A stretch of 64,000 nt of DNA from Thalassospira profundimaris WP0211. GTDB taxonomy: Bacteria; Pseudomonadota; Alphaproteobacteria; Rhodospirillales; Thalassospiraceae. How positions within the stretch are numbered: position 1 is the first letter of the stretch; each line of letters opens with the position of its first letter. The translations under genes were made by a program, and so were the position numbers. Below are positions 51,784 to 60,481 of this stretch, one piece after another. Below the pieces are notes generated by a model. It was not told where the DNA came from. It saw nothing but the letters and a program-made list of their open reading frames with translations, and searched no databases. The DNA is taken from contig NZ_AMRN01000004.1 in NCBI RefSeq assembly GCF_000300275.1, positions 186,001-250,000 on the forward strand, read 5' to 3'.

Positions 51784-52719
51784 ATGGTATCGGCTCTCTG
51801 GCATAACGCGCGACCAAAGGTCTTTGGCATTGCCTGTGCACTTGGCGCAGTGATGTCTGATGGCGCGATGGCCCAGAATAGCTCGGAAGATCAATTCTTT
51901 ACCTGGGCGGTTCCCGCCTTTGCCCCGGCCTTCATCCATAAGCAAGGCAAACTGACCGGCTATGCCGCCGATACCCAGAACTGGTTTGCTGCCCAACTGC
52001 CGCAGTATCGTCACGACGTTCTTCATGTGCCGCTTGCCCGCCTTCTGGCTGAAATGAAAAACGGCGAAGGGGCATTGCGCTGCTCGACAACGCTGATCCC
52101 GACCCCGGAGCGGCGCGAATATATTACCTTTGCCAAAACCATCCTGCTGCATCTGCCGATCTCGATTGTCATTCGGGCCGAGGATGAAGACCGCTTTACG
52201 CCTTATCTGAATAAGGAAGGTCATGTGGAGCTGGAGCAGCTTCTTGCAGACGAAAGCCTGTCAACGGCAGTGCGCATCGGCCGGGCGTATGGTTCGCGCG
52301 TCGATGGCCACCTGAACCGGTTCCGCGATACGCATCAGGTCATGCAGGTTGCCGAGGATACCAAGTTCGTTCGGATGCTCGACCTTAAACGCATAGACTG
52401 GACGCTTTATTTCCCATCCGAAGCCGAATATTACCGCCGCACCCAAACGCCCGAGCTTGAAATCAAGGCCCTGCCGATTGCCGGCAACACCACCTTGCTT
52501 GAAGCCACGATTGGTTGTGCGAAAACGCCCGCTGGGCAAAAGGCAATTGCCGAAATCAACGCCATTGTCGATGAAAACCCGACCATGCCCTGGACGGAGT
52601 TTTATGCCAACTGGCTAGGCCCCAATGACCGCGAATGGTTCAATGCCGCGCGCGACCAATACATCCACGCCGAACATTTCGAAACCCGGCTGGAATACAG
52701 CCCCTCGACCGCGCAATAG
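51784..52719 (+). CDS. Periplasmic amino-acid-type solute-binding-like protein
   Basis: The 311-residue protein starts with a signal peptide (about 1-30, ending AMAQ). The rest has the layout of SBP_bac_3-type domains, with GYAADTQNWFAAQLPQYRHD and RCSTTLIPTPERREYITFAK in domain I, SLSTAVRIGRAYGSRVDGHL at the hinge, and a TM-free C-terminus. It resembles the TIGR02285-type conserved hypothetical proteins more than a dedicated transporter subunit, and no permease gene is adjacent. The ATG at 51784 has AAAGGAA upstream; the frame is open further back to 51664 but without a site. Confidence 0.7.
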   Translation: MVSALWHNARPKVFGIACALGAVMSDGAMAQNSSEDQFFTWAVPAFAPAFIHKQGKLTGYAADTQNWFAAQLPQYRHDVLHVPLARLLAEMKNGEGALRCSTTLIPTPERREYITFAKTILLHLPISIVIRAEDEDRFTPYLNKEGHVELEQLLADESLSTAVRIGRAYGSRVDGHLNRFRDTHQVMQVAEDTKFVRMLDLKRIDWTLYFPSEAEYYRRTQTPELEIKALPIAGNTTLLEATIGCAKTPAGQKAIAEINAIVDENPTMPWTEFYANWLGPNDREWFNAARDQYIHAEHFETRLEYSPSTAQ

Positions 52720-52724
52720 AAATC

Positions 52725-52750
52725 AAAAAAGCCGGCATATGCCGGCTTTT
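52725..52750. terminator. Bidirectional terminator between convergent genes
   Basis: GCCGGCATATGCCGGC (52731-52746) is a 16-base palindrome with AAAAAA on the left and TTTT on the right. It serves the solute-binding-like gene rightward and pssA leftward. Confidence 0.9.
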
Positions 52751-52773
52751 CTTTTGGTCTTCTGATCGGATGA

Positions 52774-53634
52774 TCAGTTCTGATGGACGCGGTTCAATCC
52801 CTCTTCGGGATCGTCATCGGGTTCACCATCATCGTCTTCTTCATCTTCCTTGTCCTGACGCTGCTGGTTCTCAACCCCCATGCGGCGATAGGAGCGATAA
52901 GACAGCGGGAAGGTGATGAAATAGATCGCGGCAATCGCCGAGAGGGTCAGCCACGGCGACGACACCAGAAACGCTACCGATGCGCCAAATGCCAACATCA
53001 ACGGCAATACCCATGCGCGCGGTACCTTGACCTTCTTGAAGCTGAATGTCGGCAGGCGCGACACCATCAGGCCCGCAATGATCACACCATAGGGTGCGAC
53101 GATATAGGGGCTGTCAAAGATGCCTTCGCCAAACTGGAAGGTCAGAACAATCGGCCACATGGCTAGCGCCGCGGCAGCCGGGGCCGGAACCCCGGTAAAG
53201 AACCGGTAGGCCCAGGTTGGCAGTTCAGGTTCGCCCAGCATCTGCGTGTTGAAGCGCGCCAGACGCAGCATCATGCAAACCGCAAACAGAAGCGACAATG
53301 CCCAGCCGATGCCACCAAATTCATGCAGCGACCAGAAATACAGCATCATGGCCGGTGCAACGCCAAAGCAGACAAAGTCGGACAAGCTGTCGAGTTCGCC
53401 GCCAAAGCGGCTGGAGGCGTTGAGCATGCGGGCAAGACGGCCATCAAGACCGTCAATGATCCCGGCAATCAAAATGGCGGCAACGGCGGCCTCCCAACGA
53501 TCCTGCATCGCAAAGCGGATCGAGGTCAGACCGGCACACATCCCCATGATCGTCGCAACGTTCGGCACAAGTCGCGTCAGCGACATCGCCTTGAAACGAC
53601 GGGGACGACGAACGGGATCGATGCCGCCTGCCAT
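52774..53634 (-). CDS. pssA: CDP-diacylglycerol-serine O-phosphatidyltransferase
   Basis: The 286-residue integral membrane enzyme makes phosphatidylserine from CDP-diacylglycerol and serine. The CDP-alcohol phosphotransferase motif DGLDGRLARMLNASSRFGGE, with the next two Asp in LDSLSDF, is intact. About seven membrane segments follow. The C-terminal 40 residues are highly acidic and glutamine-rich (NQQRQDKEDEEDDDGEPDDD) and probably disordered in the cytoplasm. It overlaps psd by one base (TAATG), so both steps of phosphatidylethanolamine synthesis are co-expressed. Confidence 0.93.
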   Translation of the reverse strand: MAGGIDPVRRPRRFKAMSLTRLVPNVATIMGMCAGLTSIRFAMQDRWEAAVAAILIAGIIDGLDGRLARMLNASSRFGGELDSLSDFVCFGVAPAMMLYFWSLHEFGGIGWALSLLFAVCMMLRLARFNTQMLGEPELPTWAYRFFTGVPAPAAAALAMWPIVLTFQFGEGIFDSPYIVAPYGVIIAGLMVSRLPTFSFKKVKVPRAWVLPLMLAFGASVAFLVSSPWLTLSAIAAIYFITFPLSYRSYRRMGVENQQRQDKEDEEDDDGEPDDDPEEGLNRVHQN

Positions 53635-54356
53635 TATCGGATCTCCCCGACTGCGGCGTCCTTGCCCTTGGCTGAGACATCAGCAAGGACGGTTTCACCG
53701 GCAATCGTCGTTTGCCCGACAATCACGTTCGGCGAGACACCTTCGGGCAGATACACATCCACGCGCGAGCCAAAGCGGATCAGGCCGAAACGTTCACCCG
53801 CTTTCAGCTGCGAACCGGTACCGACATCACACAGAATACGGCGCGCAACCAGACCGGCGATCTGAACAACACCGAACTCGCGGCCTTCCTTGTCACGGAC
53901 AAGAAGGATCTGGCGTTCGTTGTTTTCCGATGCCTTGTCGAGTTCGGCATTGACGAACTTGCCGGGCACATAGGCCTCGCCAACGATTTCGCCATTGACC
54001 GGGCAACGGTTCACATGGACGTTGAACACATTCATGAAGATCGACACACGCGTACGCGGGGTCTTGTCGTCAAGTTCAAGTTCCTTGGGCAGTGGTGCTT
54101 GCGAAATCATGCAAACGCGGCCATCTGCCGGGGAAATCACCAGATTTTCGTCGGTCGGGGTAATACGATCCGGGTCGCGGAAGAAATACGCGCACCAAAG
54201 TGTCAGGATCACACCGATCCAGCCCAGCGGTTCCGCAATCAGGAACAAGCCCACAGTGATCGCTGCAAAGATCGCAACGAATTTCCAGCCTTCCGGATTG
54301 ATCGGCACAAGAACGGATTTCAAAGTCTTAATTCCCTGGTTGCCATGGTTGGGCAT
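53634..54356 (-). CDS. psd: Phosphatidylserine decarboxylase proenzyme (short/archaeal type)
   Basis: The 240-residue proenzyme converts phosphatidylserine to phosphatidylethanolamine. It is cleaved within FGSR near the C-terminus, where Ser becomes the pyruvoyl cofactor of the alpha chain. A hydrophobic N-terminal stretch ([20 protein letters not shown]) gives membrane association, and [15 protein letters not shown] is the conserved active-site block. The start was set at 54356, where the family's N-terminus begins; the frame is open to 54425. It is co-transcribed with pssA. Confidence 0.92.
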   Translation of the reverse strand: MPNHGNQGIKTLKSVLVPINPEGWKFVAIFAAITVGLFLIAEPLGWIGVILTLWCAYFFRDPDRITPTDENLVISPADGRVCMISQAPLPKELELDDKTPRTRVSIFMNVFNVHVNRCPVNGEIVGEAYVPGKFVNAELDKASENNERQILLVRDKEGREFGVVQIAGLVARRILCDVGTGSQLKAGERFGLIRFGSRVDVYLPEGVSPNVIVGQTTIAGETVLADVSAKGKDAAVGEIR

Positions 54357-54510
54357 ATCAATTTGGTACCCTTGGTACCGTGCGGGCGCTTTCCTACCAT
54401 CTAGTGATGACAAAGGGCAACGCAACCCGCGTCAAACTGTTTGGCCCCAAACTTAAAAGGGGCAAAACACACTTACCATGTGCTTTGCACCTCGCAAAGA
54501 AAAGTGATGC

Positions 54511-55635
54511 TTATTGCTGATTTTCTTCGTTCGGCAGTGCGAAAATCTGCCCCGGATAAATCAGATCAGGATCGCGGATCTGGTTGCGGTTCTGATGATA
54601 GATCACCCAGTATTTCAGGCCTTCACCATAAGTACTGCGCGCAATCCGCCACAGGCTGTTGCCCGGCTGAACGACATAGCGTGAACCCGGCTCAAGAATT
54701 TGGTCTGGCCGTGCACGTTCGAACGGAATTTCAACACGTGCGGTCACCTTGCCGGCACTGTCAAGCTGATCAGCGCGCAGCGTGTAATTACCCGGCTCGA
54801 TCGGCTGTCCGGTGGTCAGTGCCCAGTTGCCGTTTTCATCGGCCGGCGCAGTGCCAACATGGTTGTTATCAAGGTAAACCCGAACTGTGTGATTAAGGTC
54901 GGCCTTGCCCGACATTGCAACGCGGCCCTCGGTATCGTAGTCGACAACATCAATCGACAGACGCGGAAGGGTCGCGTCTTGCGTATCAGAACCTTCTTCC
55001 TGTTTCGCTGCGGCTTCGGGTGCCGGTCCCTGCATTACGGTAACGGCACCGTCACCATCAGATGGCACCTTAAGCGCGATCACAGGCTGCTTTTCGCTTG
55101 CCGGTTCGCTGTCGGTGGCCCCGGCGGTTCCTGTCGTCTCGCCATTTTCACCGCTTTGTTCACTGGTGGCTGCCGGTGCCTTTTCCTCTGGGATCAGGAC
55201 AACGACCTTGTCATCTGCCTTGGAAACATTCCCGGTGGCGTCTTCGGCTTCAAGCGACAATTCCCGATCACCACTGGCCAAGGGTTTGTTTGGCAGAACG
55301 ACCCATTCACCGCGTTCGTCGGCCGTGGCTTCGCCAATCACTTCTTCACCCTCGCGGATGCGAACAGTGCTGTTGGGTTCGGCGCGGCCTGCAATGACGG
55401 CATTTCCGTCCGGGCCGATGCGCACGACATCAAAGCTTGGATTGGTGATCGCAGGTGCGTCAGTGGCCGGTTCAGACGCCGGTTCGTTTGGCGTCGTCTC
55501 GGTGGTAACCGCAGGCGCCTGTGTTACTGCCGGTGCGGTTTCTTCATCCGCACTCTTGGTCAGCATGTAATTCAGCGCAATCGCTGCAATGATCAGTACA
55601 ACGCCGACAATGACGAGGATATAGGGTCGCTTCAC
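54511..55635 (-). CDS. LysM-domain protein with Ig-like repeats
   Basis: The 374-residue protein has an N-terminal membrane anchor (ILVIVGVVLIIAAIALNYML, about 5-24), a Thr/Pro/Ala-rich linker, and two Ig-like blocks with the pattern NSTVRIREGEEVIGEATADE and NHTVRVYLDNNHVGTAPADE (internal repeats). A C-terminal LysM domain follows: YVVQPGNSLWRIARSTYGEG, then IRDPDLIYPGQIFALP (about 320-368). It probably binds peptidoglycan from the inner membrane side. The C-terminal LysM is preceded by the second repeat, typical of this proteobacterial type. No enzyme domain is visible. Confidence 0.87.
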   Translation of the reverse strand: MKRPYILVIVGVVLIIAAIALNYMLTKSADEETAPAVTQAPAVTTETTPNEPASEPATDAPAITNPSFDVVRIGPDGNAVIAGRAEPNSTVRIREGEEVIGEATADERGEWVVLPNKPLASGDRELSLEAEDATGNVSKADDKVVVLIPEEKAPAATSEQSGENGETTGTAGATDSEPASEKQPVIALKVPSDGDGAVTVMQGPAPEAAAKQEEGSDTQDATLPRLSIDVVDYDTEGRVAMSGKADLNHTVRVYLDNNHVGTAPADENGNWALTTGQPIEPGNYTLRADQLDSAGKVTARVEIPFERARPDQILEPGSRYVVQPGNSLWRIARSTYGEGLKYWVIYHQNRNQIRDPDLIYPGQIFALPNEENQQ

Positions 55636-55854
55636 CGGAAATATCCTTGAACGATGTTTATGTTTATAACTCTTCTGCTCAAGACACTGAAATTGCTTGC
55701 CATATTCCCCTCAAACAACCCGTGCGAGCACGTTAATTAGAAACTTGTACTACTTTGTACGTGCAGTTTCCATAACGTAACCTACAAACGATACATCGCA
55801 ACCGTTAGGCAAAGATGAAGAGAGCAAGACTGCGCACAGCAAACACCCTTGAGG

Positions 55855-56832
55855 TCAAAGGCTTCTGGCCGCCATCTCCGCCCCGACATAGGCTACAAGC
55901 GCGGCCATGATCAGTGGCAGGGCCAGAACACCGACCCGGATCATCATACCCAGAAGTGCGGCCTGTGCCGGGTTATCGGTGGGCAGATGCGCTGCCAGCC
56001 TGACCGAGGCCTGACGTGCTGAAACCACCAGAAGCAACACCGCAAAGGCAAGGCAGGACGCCGGCACCATGATCATCGCACTTGCCGCCCCCGACATCAG
56101 CGCACCAACAACGCCAAGCCACACCGCCACACGGTATTGCGGGGCCGCCTTTTCAGAAATCAGCGCGACAAACAATGCCACCGTCAAGGCCGCCTGAAAC
56201 ACAACATGATCGCCAAGGCCAAACAGATGAACGATGATCCCCTGCCCCAGGGCCAGGGTCATTAAAACCGCAATCGGCCCGGGTTTTGCGATTGTTTCCA
56301 CGTCGCCTTTGGCATCTGTCGTCGATTTGCCGGATTTTGATTTGGTACTTTTGGCTTTCCTGCCCTTGGCGGGTTTTGCCGCGTCATCGTCATCCTCAGT
56401 GAAATCCGGGCGCGTCACCCACAGGAAACATCCGCCGACAATCAAAAACGCCAGCCATGCAAAAATCTGGATCGCGCCGGGATGGTATGACAGCCCCCGA
56501 ATTGGTGCAGCCAACACCAACCAGCCGCCCAAAAGCAGGGTCAGCCCGGCAACGCCCAGTGATATGCGTTCCGACAGTCGCGAAATATCCATGATCGCAC
56601 CACAGACACCGCCAAGCACCAACATCAAAAGTGCTGCGCCCACGCCACCGCGCGCGGTTTCGGGCAGTCCAATGGCCGCGGGCACGGCCACGGCAACCGC
56701 CGGAATGATCGCGCCCAGAACAAGGCGACGCGCGATGGAACGTTCCAACCCCAGCCACAAGGCCAGCATCAGAACGGCGGCGATAATGCCCGATATCACA
56801 ATGGCGAGAATGAATGGACTATCGACAAACAC
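55855..56832 (-). CDS. Unknown integral membrane protein
   Basis: The 325-residue protein has about nine to ten hydrophobic segments, with a charged Lys-rich loop (KGRKAKSTKSKSGKSTT) near the middle that is likely cytoplasmic. I recognise no family. The GTG at 56832 begins directly before the first membrane helix (VDSPFILAIVISGIIAAVLM) with AGGA upstream. A longer reading to an ATG at 56904 adds a polar, His-rich stretch and looks less natural. It stands alone between the LysM and LOG genes. Confidence 0.55.
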   Translation of the reverse strand: MFVDSPFILAIVISGIIAAVLMLALWLGLERSIARRLVLGAIIPAVAVAVPAAIGLPETARGGVGAALLMLVLGGVCGAIMDISRLSERISLGVAGLTLLLGGWLVLAAPIRGLSYHPGAIQIFAWLAFLIVGGCFLWVTRPDFTEDDDDAAKPAKGRKAKSTKSKSGKSTTDAKGDVETIAKPGPIAVLMTLALGQGIIVHLFGLGDHVVFQAALTVALFVALISEKAAPQYRVAVWLGVVGALMSGAASAMIMVPASCLAFAVLLLVVSARQASVRLAAHLPTDNPAQAALLGMMIRVGVLALPLIMAALVAYVGAEMAARSL

Positions 56833-57171
56833 GTTGGGCGGTCCTGCCTTCTTCTTATGAATATGCTTAGCGCAGTTTCCTGCTGTGAGAATTACCCATC
56901 CCACAATCAGGTTCAGAACTTGTTAACCCTGCGACAAAAAGCGCGCGATCTTCGGCCTTCCAGAGCTTGGCCGTCAATGCCATAGCCAATTGGCAAGATT
57001 ACGGCCAAAGGCGAACAAATCAGGGCACGATCGATAAAATTCAGATGCTGCTATGCGGAAATTACTGCCACAGATGCGATCGGATCGGTTAAGGTCCCCT
57101 TCCGTACGGGGTTTCGTTCAGAAATGCGTCGCCCAGCTACCTGCGAAACAAGAAACACAAGGCAGGTCGCC
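56833..57171. other. Intergenic region between the membrane gene and the LOG gene
   Basis: These 339 bases contain the start regions of two divergent genes. No coding frame with a ribosome site was found. CCGTACGG at 57102-57109 is a small palindrome about 60 bases before the LOG ATG. Beyond that I see nothing of note. Confidence 0.4.
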
Positions 57172-57756
57172 ATGACAAAAGTAAAATCAATCTGTGTCTT
57201 TTGCGGTGCTTCGGATGGCAAGAATCCGCAACACATGGAAAATGCCATCGCCTTTGGCAAAATGATGGCCGAACGCGGCATCACGCTGATTTATGGCGGC
57301 GGCCGGATCGGCCTGATGGGGGCCGTGGCAGATGGCGTTATGCAAAATGGCGGATCGGTCGTGGGCATCATCCCGGCCCATCTTGACGATATCGAAGTCG
57401 GCCATACGGGTCTTTCCGAACTGATCGTTTGCAAATCCATGCATGAACGCAAGGTCGAGATGTTCCGTCGCTCGGACGCGTTTGTCACCCTTGCCGGTGG
57501 GCTTGGCAGCCTCGATGAGGCGTTCGAAGCCATGACACTTCGCCAGCTTGGCATTCATGACAAGCCGATGGTGTTCCTCAATGCGCTTGGTTATTGGGAC
57601 AAGTGCTTTGACATGATTGACGCCATCATCGACGAAGGCTTTGCCCGCCCCAGCCACAAGAACCTCTATACCGTGGCCAACACGCTCGATGAAATCTTTG
57701 AACAGCTTGCCGCCGAACCGGCCCCGCGCTTTGACCCGCGCGAAAAGCTTTTCTGA
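57172..57756 (+). CDS. LOG family protein (TIGR00730-like)
   Basis: The 194-residue protein is a Rossmann-like LOG protein. Plant and bacterial LOG enzymes release cytokinin bases from their nucleoside 5'-monophosphates. The N-terminus ICVFCGASDG is family-like. The active-site motif, usually PGGxGTxxE, reads AGGLGSLDE here (about residues 107-115), so the activity may differ. GGIGLMGAVADG-type substrate loop is present as GGRIGLMGAVADG. The ATG at 57172 follows AGGCAGG; the frame is open to 57124. A terminator lies just after. Confidence 0.85.
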   Translation: MTKVKSICVFCGASDGKNPQHMENAIAFGKMMAERGITLIYGGGRIGLMGAVADGVMQNGGSVVGIIPAHLDDIEVGHTGLSELIVCKSMHERKVEMFRRSDAFVTLAGGLGSLDEAFEAMTLRQLGIHDKPMVFLNALGYWDKCFDMIDAIIDEGFARPSHKNLYTVANTLDEIFEQLAAEPAPRFDPREKLF

Positions 57757-57777
57757 TCTCGGCAAAATAGCCTGACC

Positions 57778-57812
57778 AAAGCCCGGCCAGCCTCACCTGA
57801 CCGGGCTTTTTT
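57778..57812 (+). terminator. Terminator after the LOG gene
   Basis: AAAGCCCGG and CCGGGCTTT pair over nine bases with a longer inner arm (CAG/CTG), followed by a run of six T. It begins 22 bases past the LOG stop. Confidence 0.86.
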
Positions 57813-57860
57813 GTGGTAATCACGCCACTGGAAGAACCGATACTTCAGCTCGAATGAAGA

Positions 57861-58319
57861 TTAACGGGAAAGCTCGCAGGTTGGTTTATCGGCAATCTTT
57901 GCCATGCGCTGATCAAATTCATCGGCCAGATCGGCCAATGTGACAGAGGCAAATTTTTCGATCAGCAGTTTTTCAGCAGCCTCGAACGCACTGCCAAGTG
58001 CCGAGTTAACCGCCTGTTCAACAAGGCATTCCGGATGATCGACGGCAACTCCAACGGCAAAGAAAGCGGGATTGCCAATGGCGCGATGTATATCGAGCAT
58101 TGTGATTTCCGATAAGGGCCTGGTCAAAACCCAGCCACCACCGTGACCTTTTTCCGAATGCACATACCCATCATCGCGAAGCCCCGCCATGGTTCGTCGC
58201 ACCACCACCGGATTTGTCCCAAGCATCTGCGCGATTTGATCAGACGTCGCAGCACCGTCTATCCGGTCCATATGAATAAGAACATGCAGCATGCGCGAAA
58301 GTCGGCTGTCACGACGCAT
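57861..58319 (-). CDS. Rrf2 family transcriptional regulator
   Basis: The 152-residue protein has an N-terminal winged helix (RLSRMLHVLIHMDRIDG, TSDQIAQMLGTNPVVVRRTM, LRDDGYVHSEKGHGGGWVL), the Rrf2 pattern. Cysteines that hold a cluster in IscR/NsrR are mostly absent: only one lies in HPECLVE and one near the C-terminus (PTCEL), so it may use another signal. AGGAG eight bases before the ATG at 58319 sets the start. It is divergent from the FAD oxidoreductase across 151 bases, a common arrangement for a regulator and its target. Confidence 0.87.
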   Translation of the reverse strand: MRRDSRLSRMLHVLIHMDRIDGAATSDQIAQMLGTNPVVVRRTMAGLRDDGYVHSEKGHGGGWVLTRPLSEITMLDIHRAIGNPAFFAVGVAVDHPECLVEQAVNSALGSAFEAAEKLLIEKFASVTLADLADEFDQRMAKIADKPTCELSR

Positions 58320-58400
58320 TGCGAACTCCTGATGCGGGTTTGATTTCCAGCAATTCGTAGCACTTGGCACATCTCGCAACAACAAAAGTTTCGAATTCCT

Positions 58401-58430
58401 TTGACTCGCTCATATCACGATACTTATGAA
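58401..58430 (+). promoter_or_regulatory. Candidate promoter of the FAD oxidoreductase gene
   Basis: TTGACT (58401-58406) and TATGAA (58425-58430) are 18 bases apart, 41 bases before the ATG at 58471. The -35 is strong and the -10 fair. An Rrf2 site would be expected here but no clear dyad was found. Confidence 0.4.
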
Positions 58431-58470
58431 GTTACATTATGCACATCCATATGTTTGACGAGGAAATGCA

Positions 58471-59433
58471 ATGTCACCAAATGTCCCTTCTGCTGCCCAA
58501 TCAACCACGGCAGGCAAGAAACAATATGACGTCGCCGTTATCGGGGCCGGGTTCGCCGGGCTTTCGGCAGCGATGCAGCTTGCGCGCGCCCGGTGCGATA
58601 TATGTGTGATTGATGCCGGAGAGCCCCGTAACCGTTTTGCGACCACCGCCCACGGAGTTCTGGGTCATGACGGCAAAACCCCGGCCGAAATTCGCACTAC
58701 CGCCATTGATCAGCTTTGTCGCTATGAAACTGTTGATTTTCGTCGCGGGCTGGTCACCGACGCCATGGCCTGCACGCTTCGCGATGCATCCGATCCGCTG
58801 TTTGGACTGAAACTTGCAGATGGTGGGGCCCTTGAAGCCCGGCGTATCATTCTGGCCACCGGCGTACGCGATAGCCTGCCCGATATTCCCGGCCTTGCCG
58901 AACGCTGGGGCAAAACGGTTTTGCATTGCCCATATTGCCATGGCTATGAAGTGCGCGATAGCCAGATCGGTGTCATCGCGACCATGCCAGCGTCAAGCCA
59001 TCAAGCCATGATGCTGCCTGACTGGGGTCCGACCACCTATTTCAGCCAGTCTGAACATATACCCGATGACGACATGGTACTGGCCATGCGTGATCGTGGC
59101 ATCACCATCGAACATTCGCCAATTGTCGAAATTCTGGGCAACGCACCGGTCATTGATGGTGTCCGGTTGGCGGACGGGCGCACTTTGCATATCCAAACCA
59201 TTTTCGCCGGTCCAACCGTTTCCATGCCAAACCCGGTTGCCGAGATGCTGGGATGCCGATTTGATGAAGGACCACAGGGTCCGTTCATTGCTGTTGATCC
59301 CAGTCAGGAAACCAGTGTGCCGGGGGTATTTGCCGCCGGTGATGCCGCAACTGCACGTCACAATGCAACCTTGGCGTCGGCCGCCGGTGTCATGGCCGAG
59401 TTTGGCGCGCACCAATCGCTAGTGTTTCGATAA
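58471..59433 (+). CDS. Thioredoxin-reductase-like FAD-dependent oxidoreductase
   Basis: The 320-residue flavoprotein has an FAD Rossmann motif VAVIGAGFAGLSAAMQL (about 21-37), the redox-active pair CPYCHGYE (about 151-158) and a C-terminal FAD motif VPGVFAAGDA. The NAD(P)H half is unusual: where GxGxxA/G is expected, it reads GVIATMPASSHQAM, so pyridine nucleotide binding may be changed. This resembles the TrxR-like proteins often paired with an Rrf2 regulator. The likely role is disulphide or flavin-linked redox control; the partner is unknown. Confidence 0.87.
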   Translation: MSPNVPSAAQSTTAGKKQYDVAVIGAGFAGLSAAMQLARARCDICVIDAGEPRNRFATTAHGVLGHDGKTPAEIRTTAIDQLCRYETVDFRRGLVTDAMACTLRDASDPLFGLKLADGGALEARRIILATGVRDSLPDIPGLAERWGKTVLHCPYCHGYEVRDSQIGVIATMPASSHQAMMLPDWGPTTYFSQSEHIPDDDMVLAMRDRGITIEHSPIVEILGNAPVIDGVRLADGRTLHIQTIFAGPTVSMPNPVAEMLGCRFDEGPQGPFIAVDPSQETSVPGVFAAGDAATARHNATLASAAGVMAEFGAHQSLVFR

Positions 59434-59473
59434 GATCGTAAACCAGGGACAAACTTCAATCATATCCGAACAG

Positions 59474-59506
59474 GCACCGCCACGCATACCGCGCGGCGGT
59501 GCTTTT
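59474..59506 (+). terminator. Terminator after the FAD oxidoreductase gene
   Basis: GCACCGCC/GGCGGTGC forms an eight-bp stem with a 13-base loop and four T after it. It lies 40 bases past the stop. Confidence 0.72.
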
Positions 59507-59604
59507 GTTACACGCCCGTGCAAAATGGATGATCCGGGAACGGTGTTCATTTGATTATCGCCCGGAAACCCCATAATTTCCGCGCGGTTCGTAACCGTCT
59601 GAAT

Positions 59605-59689
59605 ATTCATATGAATGTCACGCTTCTGAAATCTTAGTGACAACGAAGCCGCGTATGATCGCTTCAATGTTCAAAACAACAAATTGAAC
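59605..59689. promoter_or_regulatory. Candidate operators before the DeoR gene
   Basis: Two dyads are visible: ATTCATATGAAT at 59605-59616, and GTTCAA-9-TTGAAC at 59669-59689, which ends seven bases before the ATG. DeoR/GlpR-type repressors bind similar A/T-rich dyads, so autoregulation is likely (inference). Confidence 0.5.
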
Positions 59690-59695
59690 GATCAA

Positions 59696-60481
59696 ATGAA
59701 TATTTCTACGCGACAGCGCGACATCATCGACATCCTGCGCCGTGACAGCTTTGTCTCAATCGACAAACTGGCCGAATATTTTGACGTTACCCCGCAAACC
59801 GTGCGGCGCGACGTCAATATGCTCAGCGACGCCAATCTGGTGCGCCGTCGCCATGGCGGGGTTGAATATGCTGGCGAACCGGGCATGAACCTGTCCTATG
59901 ACAGTCGTCAGGTCACCAATATCGCCGCCAAACATGCCATATCGCTGCATGTCGCAAGCCTGATCCCCGACGGGGCATCGATCCTGATCGGGATTGGCAG
60001 CACGCTTGAACTGGTTGCGCTTAATCTGGTCGATCATCGCCACCTGACGGTGATTACCAACAACATGAATGCCGCCATGGCGCTGGGCAACAACACCAGC
60101 AACCGGATTGTCATTCCGGGTGGCACGCTGCGCCTGCCCGATCGCGACGTCATCAGTCCCGAAGCAGAGGCCATGTTTAACAAATACAAGGTCGATTACG
60201 GCCTGTTTGGCGTCGGCGGTGTTGAGCCGGACGGGACGCTCACCGATTTCGACCATCGCGAAGTTTCACTCCGTCAGGCAATTGCCGCCAATTGCCGCAG
60301 ATCCATCCTTGTTGCCGACCAATCCAAATTCGGCCGCCCGGCCCCGGCCAAGGGCGGCCACATTACCGACCCCGACCTGATCGTGGTTGATGGCGTGCCC
60401 GGCGGCGTTTTCGATCCGTTGTTTGACCGTCAGGACGTTCGCGCGCGTCTGCAAATTGCCAAAAGCGAAAGTTACGAATGA
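59696..60481 (+). CDS. DeoR/GlpR-type transcriptional regulator
   Basis: The 261-residue protein has a DeoR N-terminal helix-turn-helix (RQRDIIDILRRDSFVSIDKL, EYFDVTPQTVRRDVN). The C-terminal sugar-phosphate-binding domain (about 75-235) contains LIGIGSTLELVALNL and VISPEAEAMFNKYKVDYGLFG. The length and motifs fit glycerol-3-phosphate or sugar-phosphate repressors. I chose ATG 59696 over the TTG at 59684 because the dyad ends just before it. It overlaps the ABC ATPase gene by four bases, strongly tying it to the transporter. Confidence 0.88.
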   Translation: MNISTRQRDIIDILRRDSFVSIDKLAEYFDVTPQTVRRDVNMLSDANLVRRRHGGVEYAGEPGMNLSYDSRQVTNIAAKHAISLHVASLIPDGASILIGIGSTLELVALNLVDHRHLTVITNNMNAAMALGNNTSNRIVIPGGTLRLPDRDVISPEAEAMFNKYKVDYGLFGVGGVEPDGTLTDFDHREVSLRQAIAANCRRSILVADQSKFGRPAPAKGGHITDPDLIVVDGVPGGVFDPLFDRQDVRARLQIAKSESYE

